Shown in pieces: positions 53,938 to 62,494 of a stretch of DNA of 64,000 bases. The position numbers and the translations under genes were made by a program. The notes below the pieces were generated by a model. The model saw nothing but the letters and a program-made list of their open reading frames with translations, was not told the DNA's origin and did no database searches. The first letter of the stretch is position 1; the number at the start of each line of letters is the position of its first letter. Source of the DNA: Hazenella coriacea (GTDB lineage: Bacteria; Bacillota; Bacilli; Thermoactinomycetales; Thermoactinomycetaceae); the NCBI RefSeq assembly GCF_004341825.1, contig NZ_SMAG01000003.1, forward strand, positions 434,001 through 498,000, written 5' to 3'.

Positions 53938-55629
53938 TTAAGGTGAAACAGTAACAGGTAATTGCCCTTTCAGTTCTATCTTACCATGAATTGCTTTAGC
54001 AACGGCATGCAAAGAAGTAGGAGTTGAGCCATAAATCGCTAGATATGTAGAACCTTTCGGAAGTAGACTCACTTCATAAGGAGTATCTAGACCGATATGA
54101 ATGATTGGCTTTTTGAGTCCTGACAATTGATTCACGAGCTCGATCATAGGAGAGTCCGCAGCTACATCACTCATTCCTACTAGAATCACATCCGCTTCTT
54201 GCCCTTTTTGAAGCAACTCTGGAATATCTTTAGATTGGAGCCTATCTAAATAGATCGATTTGGCTTGAAGTCCTTCTTGCTGAAAAGCTTCCTCAAAGCC
54301 TTTGGGACGTTTTTCTGTTAAAATTAGCAATTGAGTCTGCTTGTCCAGCTTTACAGGTAGCTGACCTTTAGGATCTTGGACTAATGTGATTGATTGTTCA
54401 GCAATCTTTTCTGCAACCTCCGGATTACTCGTAAGCTCTGATCCCTTTTTCACCAAAGGTAGAGGTTGTTTGACAATAGAGTTCTCTCCCAATCGTTCAG
54501 CTTTTAATTGCAAAATTCTTTTTACAGATTGATTGATTCTCTCTTCCGTAATGGTTCCATCTTCCACTGCTTTCTTAACTGCCTCAATCGCTCCTTTTTG
54601 TTTTTCAAGAGAGTGACCAATTAATACAAGATCAGCGCCTGCTTGAATCGCTAACACGCTTGCCTTTTCAGTTCCAAAATGTTTAACGATAGCTCCCATT
54701 TCCATATCATCTGTAGCAATTACTCCTTGATAGCCCATCTCACCTCTTAATAAGTCAGTTAACACCTTTTTAGAGAGAGTTGCTGGCAACCCAGGAGTCG
54801 GATCAATAGCTGGAAAGGTCGTATGTGTAGTCATCACAATATCTACATCTTTCTCGATCGCTGCTTGAAATGGAACCAATTCGATTTGACTTAGTCGATC
54901 ACGGGAATGAGCTACTTGTGGAAGATCGATATGAGAGTCCAACGATGTATCCCCATGACCTGGAAAGTGTTTGACAGATGCTAATATATTTCCATCCTTA
55001 AATCCATTAATCATTGAAATCCCCATCTGCTTTACCAGTTGAGGGTCTTCTCCAAAAGAACGAACTCCGATAATCGGATTTTTTGGATTGTTATTTACAT
55101 CTAATGAAGGAGCTAAGTTTAGATTGAAGCCTAAAGCTCTTAAATCATTACCCATTTGCTTTCCTGCTTGATAAGCTAGTTGTGGATCCCGTGTGGCACC
55201 TAGTGGCATATTTCCGGGAAAAACAGTCACACCTTCTTTAATCCGGATCACCTTCCCACCCTCTTGATCAACCGCCAAAAGTAAAGGGATCTCAGAAGTA
55301 GACAAAGATAAAGATTGAAGTTGATGATTTAACTCAACGGTTTGATTCATATTTTTAATATTACGTTCAAATAGAAGAATACCTCCAACATGGTATTTTT
55401 CTATCAATTCTTTGGCTTGATCATTCATGACTGTTGCTTCTTGTTGACCTGATGATTCAAATCCGACTAAAAACATTTGTCCGATTTTTTGATCCAACGA
55501 CATATCGGAGATTTTCTCCTCTACCCAAGCGGGACCAGCCATAGTGGTACTAGGTTCATTGGAGCAAGCCGTCAATAATAGCAAAAAACATACACTAATA
55601 ATAGAAAGAGTTTTTATTTTTTTTGTCAA
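53938..55629 (-). CDS. nagZ: GH3 beta-N-acetylhexosaminidase lipoprotein
   Basis: 563 residues. The N-terminus is a lipoprotein signal with LTAC lipobox (Cys ~21). The GH3 domain has KHFPGHGDTSLDSH (~209-222), the nucleophile in ATDDMEMGAI, and the typical VDQEGGKVIRI. The last ~200 residues are the C-terminal GH3 domain. It removes GlcNAc from muropeptides in the wall, as B. subtilis NagZ does. Start TTG with GGAGGAAG upstream. Confidence 0.9.
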   Translation of the reverse strand: MTKKIKTLSIISVCFLLLLTACSNEPSTTMAGPAWVEEKISDMSLDQKIGQMFLVGFESSGQQEATVMNDQAKELIEKYHVGGILLFERNIKNMNQTVELNHQLQSLSLSTSEIPLLLAVDQEGGKVIRIKEGVTVFPGNMPLGATRDPQLAYQAGKQMGNDLRALGFNLNLAPSLDVNNNPKNPIIGVRSFGEDPQLVKQMGISMINGFKDGNILASVKHFPGHGDTSLDSHIDLPQVAHSRDRLSQIELVPFQAAIEKDVDIVMTTHTTFPAIDPTPGLPATLSKKVLTDLLRGEMGYQGVIATDDMEMGAIVKHFGTEKASVLAIQAGADLVLIGHSLEKQKGAIEAVKKAVEDGTITEERINQSVKRILQLKAERLGENSIVKQPLPLVKKGSELTSNPEVAEKIAEQSITLVQDPKGQLPVKLDKQTQLLILTEKRPKGFEEAFQQEGLQAKSIYLDRLQSKDIPELLQKGQEADVILVGMSDVAADSPMIELVNQLSGLKKPIIHIGLDTPYEVSLLPKGSTYLAIYGSTPTSLHAVAKAIHGKIELKGQLPVTVSP

Positions 55630-55851
55630 GCATTTCTTCCTCCTTATAATTCAAACCATTCTCTTTTTATACCCTAACGTAATGTATCTAAAAAAGAAAG
55701 TTGAGATTTTCTAACAAAATGAAAAAAGAATGTTTGCTCTTTAAAAAGAAAATTACGTATGTCAATTTGTCCAAATCTTCTGCGTCTAGTAACAAGTATA
55801 GGGTAAGGGTATAATAAACAAGGAATGCTATATATTTTAGAGGTGAGTTAG

Positions 55852-56937
55852 TTGAGTAACATCAAATCAGTCGTAATTATGAAAGGGGATCAAACCGGAC
55901 AAGAGCTACTAGATGAAGCCCTCCGTGTTCTTGATCCCAATGTGATTGGCTTTGAAATTGATTTCCAAACGTATGATCTTAGCTTAGAAAACCGCCGTGA
56001 AACAAACAACCAAGTCGTTCATGAAGCTGCAAAAGCCATGAAACGCACAGGTTTCGGTATAAAAGCCGCAACCATCACCCCAGAAGTCACAGGGGATGTC
56101 GGTAGTCCTAACGCTATTTTACGTAAAGAAATTGATGGTAAGGTCATTATTCGTACTGGTCGTAGAATTCCTGGTGTTCGTCCTGTTGCAGGCATTCACT
56201 CCCCGATCTCCGTCGTCCGAATGGCTGTTGGAGATGCTTATGGAGCGAAAGAATGGCGTGAAGGTGAAGATTTAGATGAGGTAGCGTTTAGAACCGAGAA
56301 AATCGATCGGAAAACTTGTCGTACAGTAGCGGAATATTCTTTCCGTCATGCCAAAAAAACCAACGCCAAAGTATTTGGTGGTCCTAAATTCACCGTAAGT
56401 CCTGTGTATGAAGGTATGTTAAAAGAAGAAATGGATGCGGCAAGTCAACGTTATCCTGAAGTTCGCTATGAACCACAATTAATTGATGCAACCTATGCAC
56501 TTTTAATTAGTAATTCTGGAGATCCGATGGTGATCCCTGCACTCAACCGTGATGGGGACTGCTTAAGTGACCTTGTGTTACAACTATTTGGTTCGATCGC
56601 TGGCTCAGAGTCCATTTTGATGAGTTTCGATGACGATTTTAATACCCAAGTAGTCATGGCAGAGGCTCCCCATGGAACAGCCCCTTCCCTTTATGGTAAG
56701 AATGTTGCCAACCCCATGGCAATGATCTTAGCTTCCGCTTCTTTACTCACTTATTTCAATGAGCCAAAAGCAACTGCTGCTTCGCGAGCGATCTATGAGG
56801 CTGTCATTGAAGCCGTTCGTGAGGGAATACGTACATCTGATTTGGGGGGTAGTTCTACTACCAGTGATTTCACTAATGAAGTCATCCGCAAAGTTCAAAC
56901 GAAATTAGAAGTGTGGACCACTTTACAAGGTTTCTAA
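55852..56937 (+). CDS. Isocitrate/isopropylmalate dehydrogenase-family protein
   Basis: 361 residues of the beta-decarboxylating dehydrogenase fold. The N-terminal motif MKGDQTGQELLDEALRVLDP and the substrate segment IIRTGRRIPGVRPVAGIHSP are visible; the metal-binding Asp motif reads NRDGDCLSDLVL, and APHGTAPSLYGKNVANPMAM binds nucleotide. It is not identical to classical Icd, which is longer, nor to LeuB. It may use isocitrate, isopropylmalate or homoisocitrate. Start TTG, with GAGGTGAG upstream. TATAAT at about 55809 may be the -10. Confidence 0.8.
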   Translation: MSNIKSVVIMKGDQTGQELLDEALRVLDPNVIGFEIDFQTYDLSLENRRETNNQVVHEAAKAMKRTGFGIKAATITPEVTGDVGSPNAILRKEIDGKVIIRTGRRIPGVRPVAGIHSPISVVRMAVGDAYGAKEWREGEDLDEVAFRTEKIDRKTCRTVAEYSFRHAKKTNAKVFGGPKFTVSPVYEGMLKEEMDAASQRYPEVRYEPQLIDATYALLISNSGDPMVIPALNRDGDCLSDLVLQLFGSIAGSESILMSFDDDFNTQVVMAEAPHGTAPSLYGKNVANPMAMILASASLLTYFNEPKATAASRAIYEAVIEAVREGIRTSDLGGSSTTSDFTNEVIRKVQTKLEVWTTLQGF

Positions 56938-56942
56938 GGCCT

Positions 56943-56985
56943 AAGCCGGTTCCTCCTACCAGGGACTGGCTTTCTTTTTTATTTT
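56943..56985 (+). terminator. Terminator of the dehydrogenase gene
   Basis: AAGCCGGTTCC / GGGACTGGCTT and a T-rich tail, just before the next ribosome site. Confidence 0.75.
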
Positions 56986-57005
56986 TATTTTTAAGAGGTG
57001 TCACC

Positions 57006-57593
57006 ATGAATCGAATCATCGCATATTTTATTGGACTTGCTTTCCTAGGTTTAGGAATTACTATAGCCATCCAGGCTGACATCGGTACAGGTGCATGGGA
57101 CGCTCTGAATGTTGGGTTAGCGAAGCTGACAGGTTTGAGTGTAGGAAGTTGGGTGATCATTGTCGGTATCGCCTTGATCTTTATTAATGCCATACTAATG
57201 AGAGAACGTCCCGATTTTTATGCGATGTTAACTAGTTTCTCTCTTGGGTTGATCATCGATGGCTGGTTTTTGATTATTTCAGTAGAACCAACAGCTTGGA
57301 TTTGGAAATTCCTACTCTTTATACTTGGAATGCTAGTGACCGCCTTGGGTCTTGCCACCTACTTACAAGCAAAGTTTGCTCCTACCTCCATCGATCGATT
57401 GATGTATGCGATCTCTAAGCTTACTGGTTTTAGTTTAAGAACCTCAAAAACGATTGGAGAGGTGATCGCCCTCTTGCTAGCCTGGATGATAGGTGGTCCA
57501 ATCGGAATAGGAACGATTTTAATTACATTTTTGATCGGTCCCTTACTCCATCTATTCCTTCCCTATATGGAATCCCTATTTCACACGAAATAG
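57006..57593 (+). CDS. YczE/YitT-type membrane protein
   Basis: 195 residues and about five TM helices. GIGTGAWDAL-like ADIGTGAWDALNVGL and APTSIDRLMYAISK repeat segments mark the YczE family. Known YczE supports surfactin synthesis in B. subtilis, but the family is broad and no biosynthetic genes are near. ATG with AAGAGGTG upstream. Confidence 0.8.
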   Translation: MNRIIAYFIGLAFLGLGITIAIQADIGTGAWDALNVGLAKLTGLSVGSWVIIVGIALIFINAILMRERPDFYAMLTSFSLGLIIDGWFLIISVEPTAWIWKFLLFILGMLVTALGLATYLQAKFAPTSIDRLMYAISKLTGFSLRTSKTIGEVIALLLAWMIGGPIGIGTILITFLIGPLLHLFLPYMESLFHTK

Positions 57594-57595
57594 AT

Positions 57596-57626
57596 GCCCG
57601 TCTTCTTTATAGATACGGGCTTTTTT
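57596..57626 (+). terminator. Terminator of the YczE-type gene
   Basis: GCCCGT / ACGGGC, further pairs TCT/AGA, and T6. Confidence 0.75.
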
Positions 57627-57633
57627 AATCCAT

Positions 57634-57662
57634 AAAAAAGCTGACCCTCGTTACAGGTCAGC
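57634..57662 (-). terminator. Terminator of the 57674-57958 gene
   Basis: GCTGACC / GGTCAGC with T6 on the reverse strand. Confidence 0.8.
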
Positions 57663-57673
57663 CTCTGAGTCAA

Positions 57674-57958
57674 CTAATTTCGCTTGGGATTTAATTTTTT
57701 CTTCCCCTTTAAGATATCCATTCCTTGGTTTGGGTTTTTTTCAATCTGATTAGCAAATTGTCTTAGCTCCCCCATATCAACATCTGCTTGGGTCACCTTC
57801 ATCAAATATTCTAGAACAGCATTCATTCCACCACGATCCTTGGCTTTTTTAGCCCCTTCAATAATCCGTTCTAATTGTTGTTCAGAAAGTACTCTCTGTC
57901 CCATCACGCTGTTAATCATCTGAGCCAAATCTTTTATAGATGGTTCGTTTCCTGCCAT
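57674..57958 (-). CDS. Small helical hypothetical protein
   Basis: 94 residues, all helical, with no TM segment: IKDLAQMINSVMGQ, LSEQQLERIIEGAKK, VDMGELRQFANQIEK, and a Lys-rich end. The two parts resemble, in swapped order and only loosely, the parts of stage VI sporulation protein F as I remember it; I do not rely on that. It has its own ribosome site (AAGGGGGAT) and a terminator. Sporulation relation is a guess. Confidence 0.55.
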   Translation of the reverse strand: MAGNEPSIKDLAQMINSVMGQRVLSEQQLERIIEGAKKAKDRGGMNAVLEYLMKVTQADVDMGELRQFANQIEKNPNQGMDILKGKKKLNPKRN

Positions 57959-58498
57959 ATACAGATCCCCCTTTTTGGTGATTCACCTACAATTTATGTG
58001 AAAAGAAAAGGGGTGATAGGGATAAACGCCCACCCATCCGCCCAAAACAACTTCATTTAGGAAACTCATGACAAAAGCTGATTTTTCATAGATGCAGAAA
58101 CACCATACAAAGTTTATGAATATCTAGATAAAGGATATACCTTGAATCCAGTTATTCGATGGTATCCAAGGATGGTAGTGTGATGCCTCTTACTACATTA
58201 AAGCGCAAGCATTCAGGGCAAATAACTATTTTTCAAGAGTAAGGTATTCGCCTGTACAATCAGAGGACCAGAGGCATAAAGTAAAACAGCTAAAGATGAA
58301 AGAGACCAAACACACTTTTACAAATCCTTGATCTTCATCATAGGAAATTCTACCACACCCATCTAGAGATCTCTTTAGATCAAATATCTTTCATCCTGCA
58401 AAGAAGGGTGCATTTAAGCTTAGAAATATCCCTTACGCTCCTTAGTACTTAAGATATAGCACCCATCTTGTTCATTACTTTTGAGAGGAGGTGAATTC
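57959..58498. other. 540-base stretch with possible coding debris
   Basis: No intact gene. On the forward strand, short open pieces in different frames follow each other (DAETPYKVYEYLDKGY..., then SYYIKAQAFRANNYFSRVR..., about 58093-58330) as if a gene had decayed, but I could not identify a family. The last 60 bases carry the promoter and GAGAGGAGG ribosome site of the first tiny protein. Confidence 0.35.
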
Positions 58499-58627
58499 AT
58501 GAGTGGATACGGATACGGAATTGGATGCGGGTTTGGTTGGAGACAATTATTACTCTTCTTACTCGTCATCGCGATTATCTTCTTCTTCGTTTGTGGTGGA
58601 TTCGGTTTAGGTGGATATGGTTGCTAG
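58499..58627 (+). CDS. Tiny Gly/Tyr membrane protein 1 (YjcZ-like)
   Basis: 42 residues: Gly/Tyr/Cys-rich head (SGYGYGIGCGFGWRQ), a single hydrophobic segment (LLLFLLVIAIIFFFVC) and a Gly-rich tail. Similar to the tiny YjcZ-type sporulation proteins of Bacillus, but the core differs. GAGAGGAGGTG stands just upstream. First of four in a row. Confidence 0.8.
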   Translation: MSGYGYGIGCGFGWRQLLLFLLVIAIIFFFVCGGFGLGGYGC

Positions 58628-58798
58628 ATCATCATAATCTGAGCTCCACCCACTGATAATGGAAAGGAGGTGATGTTCATAAATCAATGAATGGAGTTTT
58701 TCACCTTCTTCCATCTACGGTGGACTCAGATCTAGTTAATTAGATGTAATAGGATATGTAATAGCAAACCCATAGAGTCATGTGGAAGGAGGAGAAAT

Positions 58799-58918
58799 AT
58801 GGGCTACGGTCGATATGGCGGAGGATTTGGATGGAGACATTTACTACTTTTCTTACTAGTCATTCCAGTCATCTTCTTCTTCGTTTGCGGTAATTTCGGA
58901 TTTGGTTATGGTTATTAG
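58799..58918 (+). CDS. Tiny Gly/Tyr membrane protein 2
   Basis: 39 residues: GYGRYGGGFGWRH head, LLLFLLVIPVIFFFVC core, Gly/Tyr/Phe tail. Pro in the helix centre. GGAAGGAGG upstream. The 171 bases before it may include a remnant of a further copy: an AAAGGAGGTGATG site followed by an 18-codon frame (58687-58743). Confidence 0.8.
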   Translation: MGYGRYGGGFGWRHLLLFLLVIPVIFFFVCGNFGFGYGY

Positions 58919-58952
58919 AAGCCTAAAAACTGATTATTAAGGAGGGCTTTTC

Positions 58953-59081
58953 ATGAGCGGTTACGGATATGGATGCGGATATGGATGGAGACATCTCCTG
59001 CTCTTCTTGCTCGTCATTGCAGTGATCTTCTTCTTTACTTGTGGAACTGGCTTTTATGGTGGTTATGGGTACGGCTGCTAG
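58953..59081 (+). CDS. Tiny Gly/Tyr membrane protein 3
   Basis: 42 residues: SGYGYGCGYGWRH head, LLLFLLVIAVIFFFTC core, tail with GGYGYGC. AAGGAGGG upstream, 35 bases after copy 2. Closest to copy 1. Confidence 0.8.
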   Translation: MSGYGYGCGYGWRHLLLFLLVIAVIFFFTCGTGFYGGYGYGC

Positions 59082-59116
59082 TACCCTTGAAAACTGATTA
59101 AAAAGGAGGGCTTTCC

Positions 59117-59227
59117 ATGGGTAGATACTACGGATACTCTCGATGCGGATATGGATGGAGACAACTCCTTCTCTTCTTACTTGTCATCGCAACAATTTTC
59201 TTCTTTGTTTGTGGCGGAATCTGGTAA
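59117..59227 (+). CDS. Tiny Gly/Tyr membrane protein 4
   Basis: 36 residues: GRYYGYSRCGYGWRQ head, LLLFLLVIATIFFFVC core, and a short GGIW tail in place of the Gly/Tyr extension. AAAAGGAGGG upstream, a leader nearly identical to that of copy 3. The cluster then ends with a terminator. Confidence 0.8.
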   Translation: MGRYYGYSRCGYGWRQLLLFLLVIATIFFFVCGGIW

Positions 59228-59239
59228 GACAGCAGCAAA

Positions 59240-59275
59240 AAAGAAATGTCCTCATACAGGGCATTTCTTTTTTTA
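59240..59275 (+). terminator. Terminator of the tiny-protein cluster
   Basis: AAGAAATG-CC / GG-CATTTCTT and T7. Confidence 0.85.
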
Positions 59276-59284
59276 TTGACAAAC

Positions 59285-59322
59285 AAAAAATCCTCCTCAC
59301 TCTTTTCTAGAGATGAGAAGGA
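59285..59322 (-). terminator. Terminator of the rsfA-downstream gene
   Basis: TCCTTCTCA / TGAGGAGGA with T6 on the reverse strand. Confidence 0.7.
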
Positions 59323-59396
59323 CTTCTTGAAGAGTAATTCATAAAGGAAATGTTTTTAAAGAGATATATTCCTTATGATATGTGATCTCGAGCGCT

Positions 59397-59663
59397 CTAC
59401 TTCCGAATAACTGAATGAACACGAAGTCGACTTGGATTTCTCCCCATTAATTGTATTAAAATTTGGTACTGCTCTAATAACATAAGTTCAAAAAAGCGAC
59501 TGTCCTTACGCAACTTTTGATTCTCTACAGTTAAAGACTGAATTTGCTTACTGAGGCTTGCAACCTGGGACTCTAAACGTTGGACACGTACTTTAAGTAA
59601 GGAATCCTTTGTCTGAGGGGAATTACCAGCCAAGTGAAGCACCTCTCTCTTCAATCTGCTCAT
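59397..59663 (-). CDS. Small coiled-coil protein downstream of rsfA
   Basis: 88 residues; the middle (VQRLESQVASLSKQIQSLTVENQKLRK, heptads ~28-54) is a coiled coil, ends are basic. Ten bases after the rsfA stop, thus cotranscribed. No DNA-binding domain visible. It could dimerise with the coiled-coil half of the RsfA protein; that is only inference. Confidence 0.65.
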   Translation of the reverse strand: MSRLKREVLHLAGNSPQTKDSLLKVRVQRLESQVASLSKQIQSLTVENQKLRKDSRFFELMLLEQYQILIQLMGRNPSRLRVHSVIRK

Positions 59664-59673
59664 ACTAGGTAGT

Positions 59674-60240
59674 TTATGAAGAAGAGTCTGACTCTGCTTC
59701 CACAGGTATCCCGGTGCTATGCATCTTTCTATTTATTTCATTGACTTGAATATCTTCGTTTTCTTTCATATATTTCAGTAATTGAACTAACTCAAAATAA
59801 CGGTCCTTGATCTCCTTTTCATATAAATAATAGGAGTCCTTCTCTTTCTTTAACTGGCTGTTTTCCAATTGTAGTTGCTCATATCGCTTTGTACGATCTG
59901 ATAATGTATGGGTCAATCGATCCACATCTTCACGTAAATCATGATAATTTCGCTCTGTTTGTTTAAGCAATGTCATAATCTGTGCAAATGATTCAACCGA
60001 AGTCCCTCGACTTTTTTGAATTTGCTGATGTACTCTTTTTCTTTTTGCTTCCTTATATGAATGTGGATCTTGTTGTCTTAATACTGCATTCCAGCGAAAC
60101 CCACAGGCCCCTAATGTACGACCTAATTGTTTCCCCACTTTTTCAAAAGCATGAAGCTGGGTTCCACCATCGCGGATCGACTGTAAAACCTCTTCTCTTA
60201 ACAACTGATCTTCCTCTTCTGTCCATCTTCTTCCTTTCAT
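59674..60240 (-). CDS. rsfA: RsfA-family prespore regulator
   Basis: 188 residues. The N-terminal Myb/SANT-like DNA-binding domain (RRWTEEEDQLLREEVL..., then RTLGACGFRWNAVLR, ~1-55) is that of RsfA, a forespore regulator that tunes sigma-F dependent genes. The rest is a long coiled coil (~85-165). Relatives such as YlbO are in the same family, so the exact name is open. AGGAGGAGG before ATG. Confidence 0.85.
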   Translation of the reverse strand: MKGRRWTEEEDQLLREEVLQSIRDGGTQLHAFEKVGKQLGRTLGACGFRWNAVLRQQDPHSYKEAKRKRVHQQIQKSRGTSVESFAQIMTLLKQTERNYHDLREDVDRLTHTLSDRTKRYEQLQLENSQLKKEKDSYYLYEKEIKDRYFELVQLLKYMKENEDIQVNEINRKMHSTGIPVEAESDSSS

Positions 60241-60472
60241 ATAACATATTCCTCCTCCTTAGAAGCCCTTTCAAAACACTTGTTAGCAAAATTTAGATTC
60301 CCACAATACCCTTTTCTCATCAAGAAAAATAGGCTTCTGATCCATCAACACTACTCGCTTTATAGTTATTATGTAGTCTCATCTATAGTTATTTATGTTT
60401 ATTTATCAGAAAAAAAGACTCAAGAATTTGAGTCAATCCATTCACATCTGTAGAATTTTCTAAGGTAGACAC

Positions 60473-60503
60473 AAAAAACCGAATCAATCAGAGGTTGATT
60501 CGG
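60473..60503 (-). terminator. Terminator of the DUF309 gene
   Basis: CCGAATCAA / TTGATTCGG overlapping the stop codon, T6 on the reverse strand. Confidence 0.8.
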
Positions 60504-60912
60504 ATGAAGAATGTGAGATGTCCGGAAGTGGGCAAGTTTGAATCCCAAGCTGTTCAATCTCGCTCCAAGACATTTTTTCTATTGATTGAGGTAAAACCTC
60601 TAAGCAATGATGTAGCCACTCCAGAACTTGACTCACCTCTACTCCTTCTGTATAAGGTGCATAAGACTCTAAATAGCCTTGTGCAGTTGTGGCAAGCTTA
60701 CGTGCCCCTCGTACTTTTCCTTTTTTCAACTGATGCATGATCGCAGCAATTTGGATCAATCCGTGATAAAAACGATTATGTCGCTGGGTTTGCCACAATT
60801 CTTCTAATACTTCGTGAGCTTCCCAGTATTCCTCGCGATGGTAGTGGGTAAAAAATTGGATGTAAAGAGGATGATAAATAGAAGAACTCAATTTGAGACA
60901 CTCGCTTTCCAT
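60484..60912 (-). CDS. DUF309-family protein (YpuF-like)
   Basis: 143 residues with the DUF309 signature FHREEYWEAHEVLEELW-like YHREEYWEAHEVLEELW and LIQIAAIMHQLKKGK. All-helical; function unknown. I start at ATG 60912 because the upstream in-frame ATG lies inside a terminator hairpin. There is no ribosome site before 60912, so translation may be weak or regulated. Bacillus homologue lies next to scpA-scpB-ypuI; here a TPR gene occupies the gap to ypuI. Confidence 0.8.
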   Translation of the reverse strand: MESECLKLSSSIYHPLYIQFFTHYHREEYWEAHEVLEELWQTQRHNRFYHGLIQIAAIMHQLKKGKVRGARKLATTAQGYLESYAPYTEGVEVSQVLEWLHHCLEVLPQSIEKMSWSEIEQLGIQTCPLPDISHSSSESTSD

Positions 60913-60933
60913 TGTGTTTTGGAAAAGGAATAA

Positions 60934-61072
60934 ATAAAAAAGACCAGGTAACATTCCTGGTCGCATGAAAGAGGGTCAAGATTAAGGAGTTAAAAAGAAG
61001 CGTGGTAGCGTAAGCAAGAAGGTCAACCTTACTTACAAAAATCATTTTAACACGCTCCCCGAATTTTGTCGA
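60934..61072 (-). promoter_or_regulatory. Promoter and leader with attenuator-like hairpin before DUF309
   Basis: Reverse strand: TCGACA (61067-61072), 17-base spacer, TAAAAT (61044-61049). The leader then carries a GTAAG...CTTAC hairpin (about 61009-61036) and a perfect GACCAGG/CCTGGTC hairpin with T6 (60936-60962), just 20 bases before the gene. This is a terminator placed between promoter and gene. Confidence 0.6.
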
Positions 61073-61111
61073 TATTTTGTCGAGATTCATTTTCAAACTT
61101 TTTCATTATAT

Positions 61112-61831
61112 CTAAAAACCCCAGCGTCTCCACAATGAAAAACGCGATACATTTGTGGCTTTTAATACTTGGCGGAATTGCGAACGAATCCATTTATTCC
61201 CTGGATCTAAACGCAAGGCACTTTTTAGTTGTTTAGCAGCCTCATCATACTGACCTAGCTCCACAAAAAGCTTTGCTGTTTGTAGATGATATTGAACGGC
61301 CTGTCCTTCATGATAACGCCCTGCAATTTTAATATGTAAAAGCGCTTGAGCAGTCCGTCCCTTCATATGATAAACTTCAGCTAAGAATGTATGAGCTAAG
61401 GCATCCTTAGGATTAAGCTCCAAACTATGTAACAAAAAGTTTTGTGCCATAGATAGACAGTCTGTATGTACCATCATATAGCGGCCATACTCCCGGTATG
61501 CTTTACTAAAATGAGGATGGTTTTTCAAAATAGATTGATACAGTGAATGTGCTGCTTGAAGATCATTTTGTCCTTCTAAGATTTGTGCCATAAGCAATTG
61601 TGCTTCTTCGTGCATGGGATCTAACTTTAATGCAGCCTCAATTGCCATTTGTGCACGATCCCAATGTTGCCTAGTTGCCTCAATATGAGCGAGAACTAGA
61701 TAATGTTCAATTTGCGGGTTTTTTTTAATTAATCGCTCGAGTTTAGCACGACTGCGACGATAACTCTTAGTAGGCACTCGTTTCCCTTCAACCTGTACAA
61801 TAGTATGTGTCTCTATCATCGATCCTGCCAT
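61112..61831 (-). CDS. TPR-repeat protein
   Basis: About 239 residues with TPR units from ~40 to 225 (RAQMAIEAALKLDPMHEEAQ, NFLLHSLELNPKDALAHTFLA, AAKQLKSALRLDPGN). No signal peptide or TM. The helical repeats mediate protein contacts; partner unknown. ATG 61831 with AAAGGGGG eight bases upstream is preferred. Confidence 0.82.
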   Translation of the reverse strand: MAGSMIETHTIVQVEGKRVPTKSYRRSRAKLERLIKKNPQIEHYLVLAHIEATRQHWDRAQMAIEAALKLDPMHEEAQLLMAQILEGQNDLQAAHSLYQSILKNHPHFSKAYREYGRYMMVHTDCLSMAQNFLLHSLELNPKDALAHTFLAEVYHMKGRTAQALLHIKIAGRYHEGQAVQYHLQTAKLFVELGQYDEAAKQLKSALRLDPGNKWIRSQFRQVLKATNVSRFSLWRRWGF

Positions 61832-61984
61832 CACCATTTCCCCCTTTGCATCCTACCGACTATTTGTCTCTATGGCTAGATCTGTTCGTTCAGTATCTTG
61901 TAATATTAGTGTAACTGATTCGACAAACTTTGTCACGTTAAGTCGAAACAACCCTCCGCCATAAGCAAAGGGTTTACAGAAAAA

Positions 61985-62494
61985 TTATTTTTGTTGCACG
62001 GTTTGCAGACGTATATGAGTAAAGTAATCAGTCTCATAATATTCGAGTTCATCTCGTAAATACTCGAAAATTTTAGATAGCGAGAAAACTAATTGTTGCA
62101 GAGATGATGGAGTTGCCTCCCTAAATCGGATTGCATCTTGAGCCGTATAGGAATACCTTCCATCTTCCTCATACACTTCATTTCGTGGATAGTAAAAGCC
62201 ATACACACAACTGTGTACAATCTCACCTAATACTTTATTGGCGAAATCTTCACTAAATGTAGCTCTTCGTAGAACTAGACTAATCTTTTCATAACCAAGC
62301 TCACAAACCACTACTAAATGACGAAGATCACTTAAAAATTCACATATATATTTTTCTGTATCTGGGTCTGAAGAGTTTTCTTCCATCAGTTCGTGTACAC
62401 TATTATAATTAAGGAAATTTTCAAGTTGTTCTTTCGCATTTCTTAATTTTTCCCTCGTCAATACGCAGAGCTGCTTTGTCTGTTCAGCTGGCAT
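61985..62494 (-). CDS. ypuI: DUF3907 protein YpuI
   Basis: 170 residues matching YpuI (DUF3907) in LVVVCELGYEKI, FYYPRNEVYEEDGRYSYTAQDAIRFR and DELEYYETDYFTH near the end. Unknown function; in B. subtilis it lies downstream of scpAB. ATG 62494 with AAGGGGG upstream is used rather than an earlier in-frame ATG. Confidence 0.85.
   Translation of the reverse strand: MPAEQTKQLCVLTREKLRNAKEQLENFLNYNSVHELMEENSSDPDTEKYICEFLSDLRHLVVVCELGYEKISLVLRRATFSEDFANKVLGEIVHSCVYGFYYPRNEVYEEDGRYSYTAQDAIRFREATPSSLQQLVFSLSKIFEYLRDELEYYETDYFTHIRLQTVQQK

Noticed and set aside
60776-61096. 106-codon reverse frame across the DUF309 start and leader
   Set aside because: Overlaps DUF309 in another frame and contains the leader hairpins.
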